Below are positions 44,771 to 51,819 of a stretch of DNA of 64,000 nucleotides, piece by piece. The position numbers were made by a program, and so were the translations under genes. Below the pieces are notes generated by a model. The model was not told where the DNA came from. It worked only from the letters and a program-made list of their open reading frames with translations, and did no database searches. Numbering within the stretch: the stretch's first letter is position 1; every line of letters begins with the position of its first letter. Source of the DNA: Motiliproteus sp965230185 (GTDB lineage: Bacteria > Pseudomonadota > Gammaproteobacteria > Pseudomonadales > Balneatricaceae); assembly GCA_965230185.1 (NCBI GenBank), contig OZ245995.1, positions 2,170,001 through 2,234,000 of the forward strand. The letters run 5' to 3'.

Positions 44771-45990
44771 GTTCTGATCTTTGCACTATTCGCAAACAGT
44801 TTCCGGCTCTGAGCACGGAACTGTCGGGCTGGAGCCTCCGCTATCTGGATAATGCCGCAACGGCACAGATGCCGATTGCGGTGATCGATGCGGTGATGCG
44901 TCATGAGATCAGTGCCAGGGGCAACGTGCAGCGAGGGGCTCACCATCTGGCGGAACGTGCTACGGAAGCTTATGAGAGGGCCCGCGGCTCGGTCGCCCGT
45001 TTTATCAATGCCGGAAGTGCCGGGGAGGTGGTATTCACTTCCGGGACCACCGCCTCTGTCAATCTGCTGGCCCACAGTCTCGGCGCCACGCTGCAGCCGG
45101 GCGATGAAATTGTCGTGTCTCAGGCGGAGCACCACAGCAACTATCTTCCCTGGCTGATGTTGCAGCAGCGACAGGGTGTTCGGATACGAATCCTTCCGGT
45201 CAATGATGACGGAGAGCTGGCGCTGGACCAGTTACCGACGCTGGTCACCGATCGTTGCAGGCTGATAGCGCTGACTCACTGCTCCAATGTGACCGGGGCG
45301 ATCACCGATATGGCGCCGGTTACGGCCGTCGCCGGCCAGGTGGGAGCTCAGGTGCTGGTTGACGGTGCTCAGATGGTTCCCCACGGGCCCGTAGACGTTC
45401 AGGCGCTCGGCGTGGACTACTACGTGTTTTCCGGCCACAAGTGTTTCGCCCCTAATGGGATTGGCGTGCTGTGGATCAATCCAGAGCGCACTGAGGCGCT
45501 GCCGCCCTTTATGGTCGGTGGAGGAATGGTATCGACGGTGGCCGGGGAGCAATTCAGCTGGGCCGCTGGAAACAGCAGATTTGAAGCCGGTACCCCGGCC
45601 ATCGCTCAGGCGGTGGGGCTGGGTGTGGCCCTGGAGTGGATGTCAGAACTGTCGTGGTCCATGATCCGCAGCCACGAGCAGCAGCTGCTGCAGCTGATGA
45701 CGGAGGGACTGGCGGATATCGATGGCCTCAGGGTGCTGGGTCCCCGTGATATCGGGCGGAAGGCGCCGGTGGTCTCCTTTTCCATAGCCGGCGCTCATCC
45801 CCATGATGTCTGCCACCTGCTCAATGAGCAGGGGGTTGCGCTGCGAGGAGGGCACCATTGTGCCCAGCCTCTGCTGGCGGCTCTGGGGGAGTCGTCGGTG
45901 TCCCGTGCCAGTCTGGCCCTCTACAACACCACTGAGGATGTCCTGGCGCTGATCGATGGAGTGGCGCGAGCGATGAGGATATTACGATGA
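44767..45990 (+). CDS. SufS/CsdA-type cysteine desulfurase (class V aminotransferase fold)
   Basis: A 407-residue PLP enzyme: LRYLDNAATAQMP opening, SQAEHHSNYLPW, VDGAQMVPHGPVDV, the PLP lysine in VFSGHKCFAPNGIGVLW, and the sulfur-carrying cysteine in RGGHHCAQPLL near the C-terminus. It removes sulfur from cysteine as a persulfide. Sitting between the mocA-like gene and a SufU-like scaffold, it probably supplies sulfur for the hydroxylase's Mo=S ligand (as NifS4 does with XdhC in Rhodobacter capsulatus) and/or its 2Fe-2S clusters (inference). ATGA overlaps on both sides. Confidence 0.9.
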   Translation: MSSDLCTIRKQFPALSTELSGWSLRYLDNAATAQMPIAVIDAVMRHEISARGNVQRGAHHLAERATEAYERARGSVARFINAGSAGEVVFTSGTTASVNLLAHSLGATLQPGDEIVVSQAEHHSNYLPWLMLQQRQGVRIRILPVNDDGELALDQLPTLVTDRCRLIALTHCSNVTGAITDMAPVTAVAGQVGAQVLVDGAQMVPHGPVDVQALGVDYYVFSGHKCFAPNGIGVLWINPERTEALPPFMVGGGMVSTVAGEQFSWAAGNSRFEAGTPAIAQAVGLGVALEWMSELSWSMIRSHEQQLLQLMTEGLADIDGLRVLGPRDIGRKAPVVSFSIAGAHPHDVCHLLNEQGVALRGGHHCAQPLLAALGESSVSRASLALYNTTEDVLALIDGVARAMRILR

Positions 45991-46415
45991 ATCACGGCCT
46001 GTATAACGATGTTATCAAGCAGCTGGCGACCGGCTGTGATCAGCGGCGTTCCGTGCTGGGTGATAAGGCTGCACTGACCCTGACCAATCCCTACTGTGGT
46101 GATCGGGTCCGGCTGGATCCGGATATTCAGAACGGCGTGATCAGAGAGCTGCGGCATGAAGTGAATGGCTGTCTGCTCTGCAAGGCGGCCTGTGCGCTGA
46201 TGAGTAAGCTGTTTGTGGGTCATCGTAGCGAAGACGTTGCGTTTGCCAGCGAACAGCTCCGGCAGCTGCTGTCAGGTCAGCCGCTGTCCGAACGCTGCTC
46301 ACCGGAACTGGCGGTGTTTACTCCGGTTGCCGGAATGAAAAGCAGGCACCAGTGTGTGCTGCTGCCCTTCGAAGCGCTGCAACGCTGTTGCCAGATCTCT
46401 GAAACGGCAGACTGA
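45987..46415 (+). CDS. SufU/NifU-N-like sulfur or Fe-S scaffold
   Basis: A 142-residue protein with the three conserved cysteine sites of SufU-type scaffolds: NPYCGDRVRL near residue 36, GCLLCKAACALM near 62-67, and SRHQCVLLPFEAL near residue 122. SufU proteins accept persulfide from SufS or assemble Fe-S clusters. Its start overlaps the desulfurase stop (ATGA), so the pair is translated together. A SufS-SufU pair embedded with molybdenum cofactor genes suggests a dedicated sulfur route for the hydroxylase. Confidence 0.88.
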   Translation: MNHGLYNDVIKQLATGCDQRRSVLGDKAALTLTNPYCGDRVRLDPDIQNGVIRELRHEVNGCLLCKAACALMSKLFVGHRSEDVAFASEQLRQLLSGQPLSERCSPELAVFTPVAGMKSRHQCVLLPFEALQRCCQISETAD

Positions 46416-46956
46416 GCGTCGATCACAGATAATTCCACGGCAGCTGCGGCTCTCTTCTGCGCTCTTCCGCTCTGTTGTGCTTTCTTTATATCCGGCCTTC
46501 AACCGGGTCCGTCTGCATCCGGCTTTGCCGGTCACCTTCTGTCTTCTGATAATTGCGGCTTCTGTCCGATACAGAAAGCCGTTTCTCAATGGGCTCCCTG
46601 ATATATTTATTTCTTAGTCAGTTATTAACCTGCAGTTACGGCCATTACGAATGGATCAGAATTACTGATTCAGCCTATCCGATTATAATATTTCACAAAA
46701 GTAATGCCTCCGATTAATCTGAATTCAGATTGATGGTCTGAGGCTGATTCTCCTGAACGGGTATCTCTGGCGAAAGCGCTGCCTCTTATTGATCTGGCAT
46801 ATACCTGACCAGTTTATTTGGTTAAAGCCTGTGCTGACTGAAATGGATTGCATAGATGTCTGAGACTCACGGGTGATCCATACAGAATCTCAGGTACTTA
46901 AAATAAGATGCTGATTCTCAGTCGTCTCACGTTAAATAGTTTAGGAGTTCTGATAA
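46416..46956. promoter_or_regulatory. Control region upstream of the first SDR gene
   Basis: About 540 bases without a gene. The 16-base string TATAATATTTCACAAA at 46684-46699 occurs again at 48003-48018 ahead of the second SDR gene. The region is AT-rich after 46600, consistent with a promoter, and ends with AGGAGTTCTGATAA before the ATG. Confidence 0.5.
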
Positions 46957-47745
46957 ATGAAACTCGAAGGTAAGAAGGCAATTATTACTGGCGCAGCCAA
47001 AGGGATGGGATCTGCAATTACCCTGACGCTGGCCCGTGAAGGGGCGGATATCGTACTCACCGGTCGTGATACCGCGGCACTGGATGAAGTGGCGACTGAG
47101 GTGGAAGCACTGGGCCGTAAGGCGCTGGTGGTGAAATGTGACGTCATCGACGAAACCCAGGTGAAGAACATGGTCGATGCGGCCAGAGAATTCCACGGTG
47201 GCCGGGTTGATATTCTGGTAAACGTGGCCGGTGTTACCGGGCCTATCGAAACGCCGGTCGAAGATATCGACGTGGACGACTTCAACTACGTGGTGACCGC
47301 CAACACCCGCGGCACCTTTCTGCCGATCAAATATGTCTCGCCGATCATGAAGGCCCAGAACGCCGGCAATATCGTCAATATCGGCGGTACTTCCGGCCTT
47401 CGTGGCTATCCGATGCGGACTTCCTACAGCTGTTCCAAGTGGGGCGTCCGGGGGATCACCCGGACCGTGGCGCTGGAGCTGGGCAAGTACAACATCAACG
47501 TCAACGCGGTCTGTCCCGGTATCGTCCGCACCCCGCGGATGGAGAAGCTCTGCCACGGCAAGGTAAAGCAGCGCGGTGGCGACTGGACCTTCGAGAAGGT
47601 GTGGGAAGAGTACGTTCAGGACATGGCTCTCAAGCGCGTCACCGACCCTCAGGATATTGCCAACGCGGTGCTGTTTATGGCCAGTCCCGAGTCCCGTCAG
47701 ATTACTGGTCAGGAGCTGGCGGTTGACGGTGGCTGGGACGTCTGA
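46957..47745 (+). CDS. Short-chain dehydrogenase/reductase, copy 1
   Basis: A 262-residue classical SDR: cofactor motif TGAAKGMG at 11-18, NVAGV at about 89-93, catalytic S/T in NIGGTSG (about 141-147), Y157 and K161 in YSCSK, and PGIVRTPR after the active site. It oxidises an alcohol or reduces a carbonyl with NAD(P); D36-type specificity is unclear (LTGRD suggests possible NADPH). The protein is identical to that of the copy at 48140-48928. It has its own promoter region and terminator (47812-47837), so it is monocistronic. Confidence 0.93.
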   Translation: MKLEGKKAIITGAAKGMGSAITLTLAREGADIVLTGRDTAALDEVATEVEALGRKALVVKCDVIDETQVKNMVDAAREFHGGRVDILVNVAGVTGPIETPVEDIDVDDFNYVVTANTRGTFLPIKYVSPIMKAQNAGNIVNIGGTSGLRGYPMRTSYSCSKWGVRGITRTVALELGKYNINVNAVCPGIVRTPRMEKLCHGKVKQRGGDWTFEKVWEEYVQDMALKRVTDPQDIANAVLFMASPESRQITGQELAVDGGWDV

Positions 47746-48139
47746 CCTTTTTCGGGACTGTTTATCGCTAGTGGTCTGACTACGTGTTTTTCCTTTGACA
47801 CGTCTTCTTTTGGGAGGATTTTATCCTCCCTTTTTTTGTTTCTGTTTATCTGGAAGCCCCTCCCTGACCCCCGCTTCCGGTTTTATAGCTGCGCTCATGG
47901 CTTCTGTTTTATAAGTCTCGGTCTCCTCCTGTTTTATAGATATTTCTGTCATGGCTGCAAGTCGTTTTTCTGAATCAGTAAAACGTATTTAAAACATATT
48001 TTTATAATATTTCACAAATTTAAAGGGGTTTATTAGTCTGGTTTGCAACAAGCGGTGTGGGGTATTCCACCTGAGAGGATAGTCCGGCGCCCATTTTAAG
48101 ACCGATTGAAAATCTAATAACAATCAGGAGTTCTGATAA
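47746..48139. promoter_or_regulatory. Intergenic region between the two SDR genes
   Basis: This region holds the terminator of copy 1 (47812-47837), then an AT-rich stretch with TATAATATTTCACAAA at 48003-48018, about 120 bases before the copy 2 ATG, and the same AGGAGTTCTGATAA ribosome site as copy 1. It probably carries the promoter for the long SDR-ALDH-hydroxylase operon. Confidence 0.5.
47812..47837 (+). terminator. Rho-independent terminator of SDR copy 1
   Basis: A perfect 8-base stem (GGGAGGAT 47812-47819 with ATCCTCCC 47823-47830), 3-base loop, and seven T residues directly after. Confidence 0.93.
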
Positions 48140-48928
48140 ATGAAACTCGAAGGCAAAAAGGCAATTATTACCGGCGCAGCCAAAGGGATGGGATCTGCAA
48201 TTACCCTGACGCTGGCCCGTGAAGGGGCGGATATCGTACTTACCGGTCGTGATACCGCGGCACTGGATGAAGTGGCGACTGAGGTGGAAGCGCTGGGTCG
48301 TAAGGCGCTGGTGGTGAAATGTGACGTCATCGACGAAACCCAGGTGAAGAACATGGTCGATGCGGCCAGAGAATTCCACGGTGGCCGGGTCGATATTCTG
48401 GTTAACGTGGCCGGTGTTACCGGGCCTATCGAAACGCCGGTTGAAGATATCGACGTGGACGACTTCAACTACGTGGTGACCGCCAACACCCGCGGCACCT
48501 TTCTGCCGATCAAATATGTCTCGCCGATCATGAAGGCCCAGAACGCCGGCAATATCGTCAATATCGGCGGTACTTCCGGCCTTCGCGGCTATCCGATGCG
48601 GACTTCCTACAGCTGTTCCAAGTGGGGCGTCCGGGGGATCACCCGGACCGTGGCGCTGGAGCTGGGCAAGTACAACATCAACGTCAACGCGGTCTGTCCC
48701 GGTATCGTCCGCACCCCGCGGATGGAGAAGCTCTGCCACGGCAAGGTAAAGCAGCGCGGTGGCGACTGGACCTTCGAGAAGGTGTGGGAAGAGTACGTTC
48801 AGGACATGGCTCTCAAGCGCGTCACCGACCCTCAGGATATTGCCAACGCGGTGCTGTTTATGGCCAGTCCCGAGTCCCGTCAGATTACTGGTCAGGAGCT
48901 GGCGGTCGACGGTGGCTGGGACGTTTAA
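48140..48928 (+). CDS. Short-chain dehydrogenase/reductase, copy 2 (operon leader)
   Basis: A 262-residue SDR with the same amino acid sequence as copy 1 (TGAAKGMG 11-18, Y157, K161). By eye the genes differ at about 12 third-codon positions and in the stop (TAA here, TGA in copy 1), all silent, concentrated in the first half. It lies 31 bases before the aldehyde dehydrogenase gene, so an alcohol-to-aldehyde-to-acid sequence in one operon is likely. The two copies differ in transcription context: this one leads the hydroxylase operon. Confidence 0.93.
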   Translation: MKLEGKKAIITGAAKGMGSAITLTLAREGADIVLTGRDTAALDEVATEVEALGRKALVVKCDVIDETQVKNMVDAAREFHGGRVDILVNVAGVTGPIETPVEDIDVDDFNYVVTANTRGTFLPIKYVSPIMKAQNAGNIVNIGGTSGLRGYPMRTSYSCSKWGVRGITRTVALELGKYNINVNAVCPGIVRTPRMEKLCHGKVKQRGGDWTFEKVWEEYVQDMALKRVTDPQDIANAVLFMASPESRQITGQELAVDGGWDV

Positions 48929-48959
48929 GGCGCGATTCTATTAATCTGAGGTTCTATCC

Positions 48960-50429
48960 ATGAGTAAGGATTTCGAAAAACTGATCCCCGACCAGCTGCC
49001 CGACTATATGGTCATCGGCGGCGAGCGGGTGGCATCGTCCAGCGGAGAGGTTATTGAGACCTTCGATCCGGCGACCGACAAGCTGATCGGAACGGTTCCC
49101 GCCGCGTCTGTGGATGATGTGGAGCGGGCGGTGGACTGCGCCAGACAGGCGCTGACCGGTCCCTGGCGTGATACCACGCCGACCCAGCGTGGGCGGTTGC
49201 TTAACCGGGTGGCCCAGCGTATCCGAAAGGATGCGGAAAAGATCGCTGCGGTTGAAACACTGGATTCAGGCAAGCCGCTGAGCGAAGCGCGGGGCGATGT
49301 CGAAACGGCTGCCGGTTACTTTGAATACTATGCCGGTATCGCCGACAAGCTGGAGGGCGACTCCATTCCGCTCGGTCGGGACTTTATGTCCTTTACCGTA
49401 CGGGAGCCGGTGGGAGTAACCTCCCATATTATCCCCTGGAACTTCCCGCTGGTGACTACCGCCCGCGGTCTTGCTCCGGCCCTGGCCGCCGGTAACACCG
49501 CAGTGGTCAAGCCGGCTCAGCAGACGCCGATCAGTGCCGTCATGCTGGCGGATATTCTCGAGCAGGAGGGGCTGCCGGCCGGGGTCAACAACGTCGTCAC
49601 CGGTTCCGGCCGGGTGGTCGGTGATCCGCTGACCTCACTGCCGGATATTGCCCATGTGACTTTTACCGGGTCGGTTGAGACCGGTAAGACGGTGATGACC
49701 CGCGCTGCGCAGGCGGTGGCCTCGGTCACTCTGGAGCTGGGCGGTAAGTCGCCGGTGGTGGTGCTGGCCGATGCCGATATCGACGCCGCTGTCGAGGGCA
49801 TCCTCAAGGCCATCTATATGAATGCCGGTCAGGTCTGTTCCTCCGGTTCGCGACTGGTGATAGAACGCTCCGTCCATGCCGAGCTGATGGACAAACTGGT
49901 TCAGCGAGCCAACGCCCTCAGCATCGATCATGGCCTGAACGCGCCGCAGATGGGGCCGCTGGTCTCCCATCAGCAGCGAGACCTGGTGGCCGGTTTTGTT
50001 GATCGTGCCCGTCAGAACGGTGCCGAGATCGTTGCCGGCGGCAGAAAGCTTGAACTGGAAGGGCTGGAGCGGGGCTGTTTCTACGCTCCCACCATCATCG
50101 ACAACCTGCCGCTGGACCATGAGTGTGTTCAGGAAGAGATCTTCGGACCGGTTCTGGCGGTCCAGATCGTTGATTCCGCCGAAGAGGCCATCGCCGTTTC
50201 CAACGGTACCCGCTTCGGGCTCTGCGCCGGCATCTACAGCCGCGATATCGGCAAAGCGCTGCGTTATGCCCGGGACGTGGAATCCGGACAGGTGTTCATC
50301 AACCAGTACTTTGCCGGTGGCATCCAGACACCGTTCGGTGGTGTCAAGGAGAGTGGCTTTGGCCGTGAGAAGGGGCTGGCAGCCCTGGCCAGCTACTACC
50401 AGGTCAAGTGCATCACCGCGCGGATTTAA
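48960..50429 (+). CDS. NAD(P)-dependent aldehyde dehydrogenase
   Basis: A 489-residue ALDH with the oxyanion/cofactor region IIPWNFPLV, FTGSVETGK, the general-base glutamate in LELGGKSPVVV and the nucleophile C293 in NAGQVCSSGS; the C-terminal EIFGPVL and FGGVKESGFGREKG motifs are intact. Length is normal. It probably oxidises the aldehyde made by the adjacent SDR; the closest groups include betaine-aldehyde and aromatic or semialdehyde dehydrogenases, so the substrate is open. Confidence 0.93.
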   Translation: MSKDFEKLIPDQLPDYMVIGGERVASSSGEVIETFDPATDKLIGTVPAASVDDVERAVDCARQALTGPWRDTTPTQRGRLLNRVAQRIRKDAEKIAAVETLDSGKPLSEARGDVETAAGYFEYYAGIADKLEGDSIPLGRDFMSFTVREPVGVTSHIIPWNFPLVTTARGLAPALAAGNTAVVKPAQQTPISAVMLADILEQEGLPAGVNNVVTGSGRVVGDPLTSLPDIAHVTFTGSVETGKTVMTRAAQAVASVTLELGGKSPVVVLADADIDAAVEGILKAIYMNAGQVCSSGSRLVIERSVHAELMDKLVQRANALSIDHGLNAPQMGPLVSHQQRDLVAGFVDRARQNGAEIVAGGRKLELEGLERGCFYAPTIIDNLPLDHECVQEEIFGPVLAVQIVDSAEEAIAVSNGTRFGLCAGIYSRDIGKALRYARDVESGQVFINQYFAGGIQTPFGGVKESGFGREKGLAALASYYQVKCITARI

Positions 50430-50449
50430 CGATTAGGGGAGACCAACAG

Positions 50450-51319
50450 ATGCTTGCTGAATTCGACTTTAAGAAGCCTCAAAGCCTGGGAGAAGCCCTG
50501 GCGCTGATGGCAGAAAACAACAACGGCACCCGGGTGGTTCCTTTCGCCGGCGGCAGTAACCTGATGCTTGACATGCGTGCCTCCGGTCAGGGCCCCGACA
50601 TCCTGGTCGATGTGGGGGCGCTGCAGGAGCTGCGCCATATAGCCATTGAGGGCGATCAGGTGACTGTCGGAGCCCGTACTACCATCTCCGACATCCTGGA
50701 GCATCCTCAGATGCGGGAGTTTGCCCCGGCCCTGGTGCAGTGCGCCGAGGTGTTTGCCGGGCAGATGGTACGAAACGTCGCCACCCTGGCCGGGAATATC
50801 GGCTGCGGCTCGCCGGCATCGGATTCCATTGCGCCGCTGCTGTCGCTGGATGCCGAAGTCATACTGCAGAACGCCGGTCAGACCCGAACCGTTCCACTGA
50901 ACGAGTTCTTTACCGGCTATAAGCAGAATGTGATGGCCGCGGACGAACTTATCACCGCTATTCGCTGGAACCGGCCGCAAGCGGGGGCCCGCAACCTGTT
51001 TTACAAGGTGGGACGCCGCAAGGGCGATGCCATCACCATGGTGGGTGCCGCTGTGACCCTGGTTCAGCAGAACGGCAGCTGCTCACTGGCCCGCGTCGCC
51101 ATGGGGGCGGTCGGTCCCACCGTATTCAGATCGGAAAAAGCGGAGCAGGTGCTGGAAGGCAACGAACTGTCCGCAGATCTGATCACCGAAGCGGCGAAGG
51201 TGGCGGCCAATGAAACCTCACCTATCGATGACGTGCGAGCCAGCGGCGAGTACCGCAAACACACCGTCGAGAAGGTGGTTCGTCGTTTGCTGCTTGAGGC
51301 CGCCGGTCTGAGTGCCTGA
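50450..51319 (+). CDS. Molybdenum hydroxylase, FAD-binding medium subunit
   Basis: A 289-residue CoxM/XdhB-type subunit with the FAD loops VPFAGGSNLMLDMRASG and VATLAGNIGCGSPASDSIAPL, and a C-terminal CO_deh_flav_C domain ending EKVVRRLLLEAAG. It passes electrons from the 2Fe-2S clusters to NAD or another acceptor. The frame opens at 50408, inside the ALDH gene, but the ATG at 50450 follows AGGGGAG and is chosen. The FAD/Fe-S/Mo gene order (M-S-L) is that of coxMSL-type operons. Confidence 0.92.
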   Translation: MLAEFDFKKPQSLGEALALMAENNNGTRVVPFAGGSNLMLDMRASGQGPDILVDVGALQELRHIAIEGDQVTVGARTTISDILEHPQMREFAPALVQCAEVFAGQMVRNVATLAGNIGCGSPASDSIAPLLSLDAEVILQNAGQTRTVPLNEFFTGYKQNVMAADELITAIRWNRPQAGARNLFYKVGRRKGDAITMVGAAVTLVQQNGSCSLARVAMGAVGPTVFRSEKAEQVLEGNELSADLITEAAKVAANETSPIDDVRASGEYRKHTVEKVVRRLLLEAAGLSA

Positions 51320-51333
51320 GAGAGGATTTAACA

Positions 51334-51819
51334 ATGTCAGAAGTCAAACTGATTACGCTCACTATCAATGGGCAGCAGGAATCGCTGAAGGCACCGGGCA
51401 ACATGACGTTGCTGGAAGCGCTTCGTGAACTGAATCACTTCGAAGTCAAATGCGGCTGTGAGAAAGGCGACTGTGGAGCCTGTGCCGTGCTGGTCGATGG
51501 CGAAGCTGTCGATACCTGCCTGATGCTGTGCTGGTCGGCCGAGGGCCGGGAAATCACCACCCTGGCCGGACTCAGTGAGGGGGAGGAGCCTCATCCGCTG
51601 CAGCAGGCCTTTATCGACAAAGGGGCGGTGCAGTGTGGTTACTGCACGCCGGGGATGATCATGGCGTCGAAGTCGATGCTGGACAAGAACCCCAATCCCT
51701 CGGTGGACGATATGCGTGTAGCGCTGAGCGGCAACCTCTGTCGCTGCACGGGCTACACCAAAATTTTTGAAGCGGTGGATGCCGCCGCCACTGAACTTCG
51801 TGACGGAGGGGATGAGTGA
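51334..51819 (+). CDS. Molybdenum hydroxylase, 2Fe-2S small subunit
   Basis: A 161-residue CoxS/XdhC-type small subunit. The plant-ferredoxin-like cluster uses C40, C42 (or C45-type spacing), C47, C50 and C62 in VKCGCEKGDCGACAV and DTCLM; the second cluster uses QCGYCTPGM and NLCRCTGY. It carries electrons from the Mo centre to FAD. The stop overlaps the start of the large subunit (ATGA-type), so synthesis is coupled. Confidence 0.94.
   Translation: MSEVKLITLTINGQQESLKAPGNMTLLEALRELNHFEVKCGCEKGDCGACAVLVDGEAVDTCLMLCWSAEGREITTLAGLSEGEEPHPLQQAFIDKGAVQCGYCTPGMIMASKSMLDKNPNPSVDDMRVALSGNLCRCTGYTKIFEAVDAAATELRDGGDE

Noticed and set aside
46927..48739. Minus-strand frames of over 200 codons on both SDR genes
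   Set aside because: They are mirrored in both copies only because the genes are near identical; the plus-strand SDR motifs are decisive.
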